Of a stretch of DNA of 64,000 bases, positions 34,157-43,068 are shown piece by piece. This stretch comes from Desulfovibrio porci (GTDB lineage Bacteria > Desulfobacterota > Desulfovibrionia > Desulfovibrionales > Desulfovibrionaceae). The notes under the pieces were generated by a model. That model made no database searches. It was given only the letters and a program-made list of their open reading frames with translations, and was not told the origin of the DNA. A program made the position numbers and the translations under genes. The stretch is from the NCBI RefSeq assembly GCF_009696265.1, contig NZ_VUMH01000002.1, forward strand, positions 1 to 64,000, written 5' to 3'. Within the stretch, counting starts at the first letter, position 1, and each line of letters begins with the position of its first letter.

Positions 34157-34870
34157 ATGGACTATCTCTCCCAAGGCTTTACGCAGGCCTTCGCCCTGCT
34201 CCTGCACATGGACGCGGCCACGCTGTCCGCCATCACGGCCACGCTGCTCTCCACAGCCTACGCCATGACGGCGGCCGTGCTTCTGGGTCTGCCCTGCGGC
34301 TTTCTGCTCGGCTACTGCGATTTTCCCGGCAAACGCTGTCTGCGGCTCATCTCCGACACCCTGCTGGCCTTTCCCACCGTGCTCATCGGCCTGTTGGTCT
34401 ACGCCTTCATCACCTACCGGGGGCCGCTGGGCGAATACGGCCTGCTTTTCACCCTGCCGGGCATGGCCATCGGCCAGGCCGTGCTGGCTCTGCCCATCGT
34501 GATCTCCTGGACGGCCCAGGCCGTGGAGGGGCTGGACCCGCGCTGCCGCCAGACCCTGCTGACCCTGGGGGCTTCGGGCCCGCAGGTGGCCTGGGGCTCG
34601 CTGAAAGAGGCCCGCTACGAGATCGGCATGGTCTGCGTCACGGCTTTCGGCCGGGTGATCACCGAAGTGGGCATCGCCATGATGCTGGGCGGCAACATCC
34701 GCTACGAAACCCGCACCATGACCACGGCCATCGCCCTGGAAACCAGCAAGGGCGAGTTCGCCCAGGGCATTGCGCTGGGGCTGGTGCTGCTCTTGATGGC
34801 CTTTGTGGTCAATCTTGCGCTGGCGGCCTTGCGCCAACGCGATCGGGGCGGCAAAGGAGGCGGGGCATGA
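34157..34870 (+). CDS. tupB: Tungstate ABC transporter permease TupB
   Basis: 237 aa, about five or six hydrophobic helices. The cytoplasmic EAA-type coupling loop is LLTLGASGPQVAWGSLKEAR, followed by AFGRVITEVGIAMMLGGNIR, the ModB/TupB signature. It transports tungstate delivered by TupA, powered by TupC. No clear ribosome site is seen upstream of ATG 34157, where the sequence is repeat-derived. The stop codon overlaps the tupC start by four bases (ATGA), so translation of tupC is coupled. Confidence 0.93.
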   Translation: MDYLSQGFTQAFALLLHMDAATLSAITATLLSTAYAMTAAVLLGLPCGFLLGYCDFPGKRCLRLISDTLLAFPTVLIGLLVYAFITYRGPLGEYGLLFTLPGMAIGQAVLALPIVISWTAQAVEGLDPRCRQTLLTLGASGPQVAWGSLKEARYEIGMVCVTAFGRVITEVGIAMMLGGNIRYETRTMTTAIALETSKGEFAQGIALGLVLLLMAFVVNLALAALRQRDRGGKGGGA

Positions 34871-35496
34871 ACGCGCTGTACCAGTGCCGGGATCTGACCC
34901 AGCGCTACGAGGGCCGCGCGGTACTGCGCCTGCCGGAGCTGAACATCGCGCGCGGCGAGGTGCTGGCCCTTACCGGCCCCAACGGCGCGGGCAAGAGCAC
35001 CTTGCTGCGCCTGCTGGCCTTTCTGGAAGAACCGGCCTCCGGCGAGCTGCATTTTCACGGCACGCCGGGGCGCGCGCCCCGGCAGGAAGTCACCTTGCTT
35101 TTGCAGGAGCCCTATCTGCTCAAAACGTCGGTGTTTGAGAATGTGGTCTATGGCCTGCGCGTGCGCGGCCGCCGCCACGATTTGCGTGAAGCCGCCGAGG
35201 CAGCCATGCTGGCCGTGGGCTTCGCGCCGGAGCGGGAGATGCTGCGCCGTCCCTGGAAGGCGCTTTCCGGCGGCGAAAAGCAGCGCGTGGCTCTGGCCGC
35301 CCGGTTGATCCTGCGGCCTCTGGTCCTGCTGCTGGACGAACCCACTTCCAGCGTGGACGCGGCCAGCGCCAAGGCCATTGAGGCGGCGGTACGGCAGGCT
35401 GCTTTGGCCGGAACCACGGTGGTGGCCGCCAGCCATGACCTGGCCTGGCTGGCCTGTCTGGACGCGCGCCGTCTGGAGTTGGACCGGTCGTCCTGA
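34867..35496 (+). CDS. tupC: Tungstate ABC transporter ATP-binding protein TupC
   Basis: 209 aa. Walker A GPNGAGKST, Q-loop LLLQEPYLL, ABC signature LSGGEKQRVALAARL, Walker B VLLLDEPTSSVD, H-loop ASHDLAWL. Length matches a minimal ABC ATPase without the molybdate-sensing TOBE domain found in ModC. Overlaps tupB by four bases. It is convergent with the MATE gene, with only 29 bp between the stops and no terminator recognised. Confidence 0.93.
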   Translation: MNALYQCRDLTQRYEGRAVLRLPELNIARGEVLALTGPNGAGKSTLLRLLAFLEEPASGELHFHGTPGRAPRQEVTLLLQEPYLLKTSVFENVVYGLRVRGRRHDLREAAEAAMLAVGFAPEREMLRRPWKALSGGEKQRVALAARLILRPLVLLLDEPTSSVDAASAKAIEAAVRQAALAGTTVVAASHDLAWLACLDARRLELDRSS

Positions 35497-35525
35497 TCCC
35501 TGCCGTTCTTTTTTCCCACTTTTCC

Positions 35526-36887
35526 CTACAAATAGTGGTAATTGCCGCGCCAGCGCCAGACGAAGACGGCCGCCGCCAGCGCGGCCAGGGCTTCGGCCAG
35601 GGGGGCGGCCAGCCAGACGCCGTTCAGGCCGAAGAATTTCGGCAGAACCAGCAGAAAGATCGCGATGAGGGCAAAAGTGCGCAAAAAGGCCACAATGGCG
35701 GAAATTTTGCCGTTGGACAGGGCCGTGAACAGGGATGAAGCGAAAATGCCGTAGCCGCAGAACAGGAAGCTGAAGGCGAAAATATGGAAGCCCTGGTCGG
35801 CCAGGACGAACACCCGGCTGTCCGGCGGCGCGAAAATGCCGATGAGCCGGGATGCGCCCAGCATGGCCGCGCTGAAGACCAGCACGGAGCTCACGCTGAT
35901 GAACAGCAGGCAGGATCGTAAAATGCGGCGTTGGCGGGCATGGTTGCCGCTGCCGTAATTATAGCTGATGACCGGTGACACGCCCATGGAAAAACCCAGA
36001 AAAAGCGTGACCAGAAAATATTCCGAATAGGCCATGATGGTCAGCGCCGCCACGCCCGCTTCCCCGGCCAGACGCAGCATGGTGATGTTGAACAGAAAGG
36101 TGGTCACGCTGATGGAAAGCTGGGCGATCATCTCGGAACTGCCGTTGAAGCAAACCCCGCCGAATTCGCTCAGGCGCATGCCCGGCCGGGTGAAGTGCAG
36201 CGGTCCCTTGCTGCGCAGGAAAAAGCACAACCCGCCCAGGGGCGGGATCAGAAAGGCGATGCCCGTGGCCAGGGCCGCGCCGGCCACGCCCATGCCTAGC
36301 GGGACGATGAAGATATAGTCAAGGGCGATGTTGGTCAGACCCGAGGCGATAATCAGGGCCATGTTCAGCGCGGGTTTGCCGGCGGTGACGAAGAGGATGG
36401 CGAACAGGGCCAGCAGCAGGGCCGCCGGGGTGAAGAGCAGCAGGGCGCCGAAGTAGGTCCGGCAGTAGGGCGCGAGGAGGTCGGTGGCCCCCAGGGCGCG
36501 GATGATCCGGTCCAGAAAGAGCAGGCCCAGACAGGAAAAGAACAGGCCCAGCAGCAGGCCGGTCAGGATCAGCAGGGTGAAGTTGCGTCGCGCGCCCGCA
36601 TTGTCGCCCTCGCCCATCTTGCGCGCGATGAGCGCGCTGCCGCCGGTGCCCAGCATGGTGCTCAGGCCCCAGAGCACGCCCATGGCCGGGTTGATGATGT
36701 TGATGGCGGACAGCGCGTCGGTGTTCACGAAACGGGCCACGAAAATCACGTCCACAATGGTGTACAGGCCGTTGAAGACCATCATGACCATGGTCGGAAA
36801 GGCGAAGCGCAGCAGGGAAAGGAGGCCGGAAACGCGGTCAAGCGCGTTGACCGGCTCGCGCGTGGACGTGGCGGTGCTGGTGGGCAT
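35526..36887 (-). CDS. MATE-family efflux pump (MepA/NorM-like)
   Basis: 453 aa with 12 hydrophobic helices in two homologous halves. LLRFAFPTMVMMVFNGLYTIVD is the first-helix block; SAINIINPAMGVLWGLSTMLG and the second-half SISVTTFLFNITMLRLAGE match the P-x-x-x and Q/E-type sites of the family. It exports cationic drugs or metabolites by Na+ or H+ antiport. A 16-bp perfect palindrome lies upstream and could be an operator. The substrate is not predictable. Confidence 0.9.
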   Translation of the reverse strand: MPTSTATSTREPVNALDRVSGLLSLLRFAFPTMVMMVFNGLYTIVDVIFVARFVNTDALSAINIINPAMGVLWGLSTMLGTGGSALIARKMGEGDNAGARRNFTLLILTGLLLGLFFSCLGLLFLDRIIRALGATDLLAPYCRTYFGALLLFTPAALLLALFAILFVTAGKPALNMALIIASGLTNIALDYIFIVPLGMGVAGAALATGIAFLIPPLGGLCFFLRSKGPLHFTRPGMRLSEFGGVCFNGSSEMIAQLSISVTTFLFNITMLRLAGEAGVAALTIMAYSEYFLVTLFLGFSMGVSPVISYNYGSGNHARQRRILRSCLLFISVSSVLVFSAAMLGASRLIGIFAPPDSRVFVLADQGFHIFAFSFLFCGYGIFASSLFTALSNGKISAIVAFLRTFALIAIFLLVLPKFFGLNGVWLAAPLAEALAALAAAVFVWRWRGNYHYL

Positions 36888-37049
36888 ACGTGCATCCGGA
36901 AAAGCGGCGGAAAAATGGTCGCGCCGCTCGGCGTTAGAGCGATTTCGCTTTGGATTGCTCTGGCGGCAACGTGAGAGGCCGCCCGCTACGAAAGCGTAAG
37001 GGCAATTTAATCGCGCTGTTAAGCGCCGAAGCGGGTGTCTTTACACGCC

Positions 37050-37065
37050 AAAAATGTACATTTTT
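37050..37065. promoter_or_regulatory. Perfect palindrome upstream of the MATE gene (possible operator)
   Basis: AAAAATGTACATTTTT is a perfect 16-bp inverted repeat, AT-rich in a GC-rich background, between the MATE gene (minus strand, start 36887) and the stop of the YkgJ-type gene (37095). It could bind a dimeric regulator or serve as the end signal of the upstream operon. Confidence 0.4.
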
Positions 37066-37094
37066 AATGTTAACGCGCTTTCAGGGGAGGAAGT

Positions 37095-37763
37095 TTAGGT
37101 GAGGCCGCTTTTTGGGGCAAGCTCTTTTTCCCAGGGCAGGGCCTGGATCACAGTGGTCACGGAATGGAAGAAACGCCGGATTTCCTCCCGGCCTTCGGGC
37201 CCGGCGGCGTCCTGCGGCGGAGCCTGGCGCCAGCGGGCGTACCAGGGCAGGGTGCGCCGCAGGGCGGCGGCCAGCAGGCCTGGGTCCGGCAGCGCCAGGT
37301 CGCCCGGACGGCTGGCCGCCGCGTCCTCGCCGGGCGCGCAGGGTCTGTCCAGCACCAGATAGCGGCGGCAGGCCAGGGGGCGCACGGCGTAGGCCGCGCA
37401 ATGGTCGTCCAGCAGCAGGGGACAGGCCCGCCGCACAACGGGAAGGGTTTGGGCGGCGGCAAGATTCCGGGCCAGGGCCGCGCGTTCTCCGGGGCCGAGC
37501 CGCAGACGCAGAAAATGGATCAGCAACAGCGCTTCCAGCGGCGTCAGGGGGATGGGTTGACGGCAGCAGACCGCGCAGCCTTCGCCGCAGGCCGGAATGC
37601 GCCCGGCCTGGCGCGCCCGCGCCAAGGCCTCTGCCGCGCTCAGGTCCACCAGGGCGCAGGCATCCAGAGCCAGAGCCGCGCCGGGCAGGGATTTTTCCAG
37701 CAGGGCGTCCCGGTGGCGGAAACGCGCTGCTTCGGGACGCCGGTCCGGCATGCGCCCGCTCAT
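37095..37763 (-). CDS. YkgJ-family cysteine cluster protein
   Basis: 222 aa. Cysteine pairs CGEGCAVCCRQ (~59-69) and RACPLLLDDHCAAYAVRPLACR (~113-134) match the UPF0153/YkgJ zinc- or Fe-S-binding pattern CxxxCxxCC...C-P...C..Y..RP..CR. Function is not established. The start lies 3 bp after the stop of the ModE-like gene, implying a shared transcript with it and the upstream RNA methyltransferase. The N-terminal ~45 residues before the cysteine domain are helical and arginine-rich. No membrane segments. Confidence 0.82.
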   Translation of the reverse strand: MSGRMPDRRPEAARFRHRDALLEKSLPGAALALDACALVDLSAAEALARARQAGRIPACGEGCAVCCRQPIPLTPLEALLLIHFLRLRLGPGERAALARNLAAAQTLPVVRRACPLLLDDHCAAYAVRPLACRRYLVLDRPCAPGEDAAASRPGDLALPDPGLLAAALRRTLPWYARWRQAPPQDAAGPEGREEIRRFFHSVTTVIQALPWEKELAPKSGLT

Positions 37764-37766
37764 GTG

Positions 37767-38195
37767 TCAGTCCCGCGACGGGGCGGCAGAGCCCTGTTCC
37801 GCGTCAGGATTTTCCTCCGCGCCGGTCTCCAGGGTGAGATCGTACAGTTGGGGCGCGTGCGCCAGGGCGAAACGGCGCACTTCGTCCTCCCACCGGCGGA
37901 AGGCCGTGGCCAGCTCCTCGCCGGCGGGCGTGAGGCGATAGCCGCCGCGCCGGTTGTCGCCGCTTTCCACCAGGGGGCGGCCCAGAGCTTCCTCCATTTT
38001 TTTCAGCCTGCCCCAGGCCAGACGGTAGGACATGTCCATGCTCTCGGCGGCTTTTTTCAGCGAGCCCAACTCGGCCATGCGGCGCAAAAGCTCTATGCGG
38101 CCCTGGCCCACCAGTTCCTGACCTTCCTTGTCAACGGCGTCGCCGTCGGCGCGGGTCAGCCATATTTTCAGATGCATGCGCGCCTTCACGGGCAT
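37767..38195 (-). CDS. ModE-type winged-helix regulator (DNA-binding domain only)
   Basis: 142 aa, ATG 38195 after AAGGAGG. The DNA-binding domain LLRRMAELGSLKKAAESMDM, then SYRLAWGRLKKMEEALGRPL, and a RRGGYRLTPAGEELA wing closely resemble ModE's N-terminal half. The molybdate-binding MOP/TOBE domain is absent, so it is one of the short ModE-like regulators common in Desulfovibrio. It may respond through a partner or control tungstate/molybdate genes such as the tup operon 3 kb away, which is an inference only. Acidic C-terminal tail. Confidence 0.82.
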   Translation of the reverse strand: MPVKARMHLKIWLTRADGDAVDKEGQELVGQGRIELLRRMAELGSLKKAAESMDMSYRLAWGRLKKMEEALGRPLVESGDNRRGGYRLTPAGEELATAFRRWEDEVRRFALAHAPQLYDLTLETGAEENPDAEQGSAAPSRD

Positions 38196-38212
38196 GGCGG
38201 CCTCCTTGGCGT

Positions 38213-39499
38213 TTATTTGAACGTGGCTACGGCCCGGCCCTGTTTGAGGGCCACCCGACCCAGAGGCAGATCGCGCCACCAGAGCGCGGCCTCCCGGCCC
38301 GCGAGCCCGGTCTGACGGCTCTGGCCGGAAAGCAGGGCCGTCAGGTCCGCGATGTCGTCCAGCACCAGGGCCGCGTCGGGCCGGGGCGGTTCCGGCAGCA
38401 GGCGGCGCAGGCGCGGGGCCGGGCTGAGACGTCCGCCGGTCAGCCTTCCCAGCAGAGCGCCCTGCCAGATGAGGTCCGGCGGCAACATTTCCGTTGCCTG
38501 TTCCGGAATGAAGCGGACGTGCTCGCCATACAGCGCCGCACGCCCCGGCGGCAGCAGGGCGGGATCGCAGCAGGGTCCGGCCAGGCATTCCGGCGGCAGT
38601 GGGCGGCCGGCGTCCCGTCCTTCGCGTCCTTTGCGGGGGCCGGACGCGGTTTGCGCCGTGGCGTCAGCGTTGCCGCATTCCGCTGTTTTGCGCAGCAGGG
38701 CCAGGTAAAAACCCTGAGCCTGCGATTTTTCGCCGTCCACCCGCAAGGTGCCCGCGCCGCCGGAACGTTCCTCCCAGACAAAGCCGGGAAAGGGCGGCAG
38801 CGTTTCGCGCACAAGGCCCAGTTCTTCCTCGGCGAAGCGGACCTGAGCTTCGTTTTCCGCCTCGTTGGTGGTGCAGGTGGAATAGACCAGACGCCCGCCC
38901 GGCGCGAGCAGGGAGGCGGCGCGGCGCAGCAGGCGCTGTTGCAGGCCGGTCAGGCTGTTCAGCTTGTCGCCCTGCCAGAGCTTGAGCACGCGGGGATGCT
39001 TTTCCGCCGTGCCCCAGCCGGAGCAGGGCGGGTCCAGCTGGATGGCGTTCCAGGAGGCCGGGGCCAGGGGCAGGTTTTCGCCGTTGTAGGAGCAGGTGGC
39101 GGCCTGGAGCAGATTGCACTGGTGCAGATTGGCCCGCAGGGTGCCCAGCCGCGCGGGCGTGGGCTCGTTGGCCAGCACAAAGCCCGTGGGGCCGGTCAGT
39201 TGGGCCAGAAAGCCGCTTTTGCTGCCCGGGCTGGCGCAGACGTCCAGCACGGCTTCTCCCGGTCGGGGGGCCAGGGCCAGGGGCGGCAGCATGGAGGAGC
39301 GGTCCTGAATGTAGATATAGCCGAAAAAGGCCGCCAGGGAAGCGCCCAGGGGCCTGGGTTCGCAACAGAGCCGACGGCAGAGGGGAGAAAATGGTTCGGG
39401 TTCGAACGCGTAGCCCTGCGCGTGCAACAGGGCTTCCACCAGGGGGATGAGCCGGTCTTCGCAGACCAGGCGGAAGGAGCGGGAATGCTGTTTGGGCAT
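38213..39499 (-). CDS. RNA m5C methyltransferase, NOL1/NOP2/Sun family (RsmB/RsmF-like)
   Basis: 428 aa from ATG 39499; upstream in-frame ATG 39550 is possible and neither has a strong ribosome site. The catalytic domain contains the SAM loop LDVCASPGSKSGFLAQL, motif IV LDPPCSGWG and motif VI VYSTCTTNEAENE, giving both cysteines of the m5C mechanism. The C-terminal ~130 residues form a PUA-like region (GRVALKQGRA). The architecture of catalytic domain first, C-terminal domain after, resembles RsmF/YebU, which makes m5C in 16S rRNA. It heads the apparent three-gene operon with the ModE-like and YkgJ-type genes. Confidence 0.87.
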   Translation of the reverse strand: MPKQHSRSFRLVCEDRLIPLVEALLHAQGYAFEPEPFSPLCRRLCCEPRPLGASLAAFFGYIYIQDRSSMLPPLALAPRPGEAVLDVCASPGSKSGFLAQLTGPTGFVLANEPTPARLGTLRANLHQCNLLQAATCSYNGENLPLAPASWNAIQLDPPCSGWGTAEKHPRVLKLWQGDKLNSLTGLQQRLLRRAASLLAPGGRLVYSTCTTNEAENEAQVRFAEEELGLVRETLPPFPGFVWEERSGGAGTLRVDGEKSQAQGFYLALLRKTAECGNADATAQTASGPRKGREGRDAGRPLPPECLAGPCCDPALLPPGRAALYGEHVRFIPEQATEMLPPDLIWQGALLGRLTGGRLSPAPRLRRLLPEPPRPDAALVLDDIADLTALLSGQSRQTGLAGREAALWWRDLPLGRVALKQGRAVATFK

Positions 39500-39867
39500 G
39501 GAAGCCAGTCTACGCCGGATCAGCGGCAAAGTCAGCCGGATTTGTCCCATCCCGCGGGGCGGACGTCTCCTGTTTGTTTCGTCCGGCCTTATTTCCCGCC
39601 GGATTCTCCCGGCAGCGGTCATCCGCCCGCGCTACGCTCCGGCGGAATAACGTCGCCCTTCAGAGACAACATCATCGTTGGCCCGTTACCACCGGCGATG
39701 ATATTCGCGCTCCGAGGACGGATGGAGATACTCCCGTCTTTCATGCGCCCGCCCCGAAGGGCCGGGGCTTTCATATTGCGTGGCGGGACAAGTATGCGTA
39801 TAGTGCGCTGATATGGGCGGGGTTGGAGCTTCGCCGCGCCGCTGAAAAATACTCCAAGGAGTACGGG
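39500..39867. other. Intergenic region, no gene recognised
   Basis: 368 bp between divergent genes. Frames here are continuations of the flanking ones and are low-complexity. It must contain the promoters of both neighbours, but no convincing -35/-10 or sigma54 pair was seen. AAGGAG at 39857 is the ribosome site of the next gene. Confidence 0.4.
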
Positions 39868-41544
39868 ATGAAATTTGCCATGCGATTGTCCTTTACGGTC
39901 TGCTTGCTGACGCTCGTTCTGGGACTGGCCCAGAGCGCGTCGGCCGCACCGAAAAGTTTTGTGCTGCTGCCCTTTACGGTTAATGCGCCGCAGAGCTACG
40001 CCTACCTGTCCAAAGCCGTGCCGGCCACCATGCAGGCCCGGCTCAACCGGCCCGGCGTGCTGGAGGGACGCAGCGCGCAGACCAGGGCAACCTCCGCCGC
40101 CGAAGCCCGCAAGGCCATGAACGGCGCGGATTACGCGGTGTGGGGCTCGGTGAGCGTCATGGGCAATGAGTGCACCATTGAAGTCCACAGCGTGGACAAG
40201 GCCGGCAAGACCTGGAGCAAAACAGCCCAGGGGCCGTTGAGCGGCCTGACTTCCACGGTGCAGCAATTGAGTTCCGCGCTGGGCAGCGAGGCTTTCGGCG
40301 TGGCTGTGGCGGCACGGCCCAGTTTTATGGCTCCGGGCAAGGGCCAGCCGGTCAATCAGATGAACTCGGACATCGTGGTCAATGAGACGGGCCAGCAGCA
40401 GGTCTACCTGAATCCGCAGTTCCGTTATCAGGGCGCCGGGGCCGGCGACGGTTCGCGTCTGCGCAGCCAGCGCCTCAAGGAAAATATGGTGGATATGGCC
40501 GTGGGCGATTTCAACGGCGACGGCAAAAACGAAATCGCGGTGCTCGGCGATCACAAGCTGACCATCTACATCTGGCAGCCCGACGGAAAGCTCAAGGAAC
40601 TGGGCTCCACCGTGGTTTCCCAGTCCAACATCAATTTTTCCATGCGGGCTATTGATCTGAACCGCGACGGCGCCATGGAACTGGTCGTGGCCACCTTTGA
40701 GGAGGACGGCAACCGTCCCTACTCCTATTTCTATTCCTTTAAGGGCAACAAGCTGACCACGTACGCCGACCGCATCCCCTACTTCGCCAGCGTCATCAAA
40801 ACGCCGCCCACCTTCATGCCCACCCTGGTGGGTCAGGGCTGGGATTCGCTCAAGCTCTTCGCTCCCGGCGTGCATGTGATGGTCAAGAACGGCAACAAGT
40901 TTTCCCTGGGCTCCCGCCTGGACCTGCCCTCGGGCGCCACGGTGTTCAACGTGGCCTGGCTGCCCGGCGGCAAGGACAACAAGGGCGACCAGCTGGTCAT
41001 GCTCACGGACGACGAGCGCATCAAGGTTTTCCAGGGCAACGGCAACACCCTGATCCACACCACCATGGAGCGTTTTTCCGGTTCCGCCACGGGTATGGAT
41101 CACTACAAGGGCATGCCCGGCCTGGGCATCGACCGCAATTACCAGCTGCCCAGCAAGTATTACGCGCCCATGCGCATGATCGCGGCGGATCTGGGCCGTA
41201 CCGGCGAATATGTGCTGCTGCTCAACAAGCCCATTTCCACGGCTTCGCAGCTCTTTGACCGCTACCGCTTCTTCCCCCAGGGCGAAATCCACGCCCTGTA
41301 CTGGGACGGCGTGGGCATGGGCCTGAAGTGGAAGACCCGGCGCATCCGGGGCTCCGTGGCTGAAATCGACCTGGCCGACGTGAACAACGACGGCATCCTG
41401 GATCTGGTGGTGGGCCTGAACACCTCGCCGGATCTGGGCATCGGCAGCCGCCAGAGCATGATCACTGCCTATCCGCTGGACGTGTCCCAGACCGACCCGA
41501 ACATGCCCGCGGACCTCAGCGACTTTGAAGTGAGTCCCAATTAG
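39868..41544 (+). CDS. Exported FG-GAP/VCBS repeat protein
   Basis: 558 aa, AAGGAG before ATG 39868. Sec signal at 1-26 (LTLVLGLAQSASAAP). Residues ~30-170 look like an N-terminal TolB/LpoB-like alpha/beta domain (AVPATMQARLNRPGVLEGRS, then MNGADYAVWGSVSV). The rest contains Ca-binding-type DxNxDGxxE/L loops: VGDFNGDGKNEIAVLG, AIDLNRDGAMELVVA and ADVNNDGILDLVVGL, which point to an FG-GAP beta-propeller. Such proteins act in the periplasm or at the outer face; the role here is unknown. It is flanked by a good terminator at 41652-41683. Confidence 0.8.
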   Translation: MKFAMRLSFTVCLLTLVLGLAQSASAAPKSFVLLPFTVNAPQSYAYLSKAVPATMQARLNRPGVLEGRSAQTRATSAAEARKAMNGADYAVWGSVSVMGNECTIEVHSVDKAGKTWSKTAQGPLSGLTSTVQQLSSALGSEAFGVAVAARPSFMAPGKGQPVNQMNSDIVVNETGQQQVYLNPQFRYQGAGAGDGSRLRSQRLKENMVDMAVGDFNGDGKNEIAVLGDHKLTIYIWQPDGKLKELGSTVVSQSNINFSMRAIDLNRDGAMELVVATFEEDGNRPYSYFYSFKGNKLTTYADRIPYFASVIKTPPTFMPTLVGQGWDSLKLFAPGVHVMVKNGNKFSLGSRLDLPSGATVFNVAWLPGGKDNKGDQLVMLTDDERIKVFQGNGNTLIHTTMERFSGSATGMDHYKGMPGLGIDRNYQLPSKYYAPMRMIAADLGRTGEYVLLLNKPISTASQLFDRYRFFPQGEIHALYWDGVGMGLKWKTRRIRGSVAEIDLADVNNDGILDLVVGLNTSPDLGIGSRQSMITAYPLDVSQTDPNMPADLSDFEVSPN

Positions 41545-41651
41545 AGCGCTTCACGCATGAAATGCGAGTAGGCGGGTTTTGCCCGTCGTAAACGAGTCGG
41601 AAACCGCGTTTTCCGGCGTAGTGATCCCAGTTCTGGATCGCATGGCAATCC

Positions 41652-41683
41652 GGCCCTCCGCCGCCGGGCGGGGGGCCTTTTTT
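41652..41683 (+). terminator. Rho-independent terminator of the FG-GAP gene
   Basis: Stem GGCCCTCCGCC (41652-41662) / GGCGGGGGGCC (41667-41677) with a single T-G wobble, then six T (41678-41683). Confidence 0.85.
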
Positions 41684-41713
41684 CATCCATCATCAGCATA
41701 AAAGGGGGGCAAG

Positions 41714-43027
41714 GTGCGCATCCTTGTGATCGGTTCCGGTGGGCGCGAGCACGCCTTGGTCTGGAAATTCCGCCAGAGCCCGCGGGTCAGTGAAATTTTC
41801 GTGGCGCCCGGCAACGGCGGCACGTGCGGTGAGGGTGCGACCAACGTGCCGGTGGCCGTTGACGACCTGGATGCTCTTGTGGCCCTGGCCCGCCGGGAAA
41901 AGATCGATCTGGTGGTCCCCGGCCCCGAGCTGCCGCTGACGCTGGGCATTGTGGACCGTATGCGTGAAGCCGGCATCGCCTGTTTCGGCCCGGACGCCTA
42001 TTGCGCGCGCCTGGAAGGCAGCAAGGCCTTCGCCAAGGAAATCATGGACCGGGCCGAGGTGCCCACGGCCCGTTGCGCGGTGTTCAGCGATCCGGAAATG
42101 GCCAAAAACCATGTGGTCAAGGTAGGCGCGCCCCTGGTGATCAAGGCCGACGGTCTGGCCGCCGGCAAGGGCGTGGTGGTTGCCGGGAATTCGCAGGAAG
42201 CCCTGCAGGCCGTGAGCGACATCATGGACGCCAGGGCCTTCGGCGCGGCGGGTGACCGCGTTGTGCTGGAGGAATGCCTGGTGGGCGAGGAGGCCTCCTT
42301 CCTCTGCTTCTGCGACGGCGAGCGGGCCGTGCCCCTGCCTTCGGCCCAGGACCACAAGGCCGCCTGGGACGGCGACAAGGGCCCCAATACCGGCGGCATG
42401 GGGGCTTACAGTCCCGCGCCGGTGCTGTCCGACGACCAGCTGGAGGAAATGGCCGATCTGACCATCCGGCCCATTCTCAGGGAACTGGCCAGGGACGGTC
42501 ACCCCTTTGTGGGCGTGCTTTACGCGGGCCTGATGCTCACCGCCGACGGCCCCAAGGTGCTGGAGTACAACGTCCGTTTCGGCGATCCGGAGTGCCAGCC
42601 CCTGCTGGCGCGTCTGGAGGGCGACCTGGCTCAGGTCATGCTGGATTGCGTCAACGGCAAACTGGACCCGGCCAGCCTCGGCTACAGCGCGCAGACCGCG
42701 CTGGGCGTGGTGCTTACGGCCAAGGGCTACCCGCGCGCGTACCCCAAGGGCCTGGTCATCAAGGGCATTGAAGAGGCCGAGGCTCTGCCCGGCGTCAAGG
42801 TTTTCCACAGCGGCACGGTCGTCAAGGATCAGGTGCTGATTTCCAGCGGCGGGCGCGTGCTCTGCGTCACGGCTTTGGGCGACGATCTGCCCGCGGCCCA
42901 GAAAGCCGCCTACGCGGCTCTGGAAAAAATCCAAATGCCGGACGGTTTTTACCGCACGGATATCGGCGACAAGGGCATCCGCCGTCTGGCGGGACAGTCC
43001 GGGACGTCCGGCAGCTCCGGCAAGTAA
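41714..43027 (+). CDS. purD: Phosphoribosylamine-glycine ligase
   Basis: 437 aa, GTG start at 41714 preceded by AGGGGGGCAAG. The start gives the family N-terminus MRILVIGSGGREHALVWK. ATP-grasp blocks: KAFAKEIMDRAEVPTA, VIKADGLAAGKGVVV, EECLVGEEASFL, the GGMGAYSPAP loop and EYNVRFGDPECQ near the metal site. It ligates glycine to 5-phosphoribosylamine in purine synthesis. The C-terminal tail (QSGTSGSSGK) is extra. Followed 41 bp later by purE in the same direction. Confidence 0.96.
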   Translation: MRILVIGSGGREHALVWKFRQSPRVSEIFVAPGNGGTCGEGATNVPVAVDDLDALVALARREKIDLVVPGPELPLTLGIVDRMREAGIACFGPDAYCARLEGSKAFAKEIMDRAEVPTARCAVFSDPEMAKNHVVKVGAPLVIKADGLAAGKGVVVAGNSQEALQAVSDIMDARAFGAAGDRVVLEECLVGEEASFLCFCDGERAVPLPSAQDHKAAWDGDKGPNTGGMGAYSPAPVLSDDQLEEMADLTIRPILRELARDGHPFVGVLYAGLMLTADGPKVLEYNVRFGDPECQPLLARLEGDLAQVMLDCVNGKLDPASLGYSAQTALGVVLTAKGYPRAYPKGLVIKGIEEAEALPGVKVFHSGTVVKDQVLISSGGRVLCVTALGDDLPAAQKAAYAALEKIQMPDGFYRTDIGDKGIRRLAGQSGTSGSSGK

Positions 43028-43068
43028 GCCCCGCTCAGGGGAAGCATTGAAGCAAATAAGGGATAATC

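Noticed and set aside
41714-41716. GTG start of purD as possible mis-annotation
   Set aside because: No in-frame ATG lies nearby and the resulting N-terminus MRILVIGSGGREHAL is exactly the PurD start, so the GTG is accepted.
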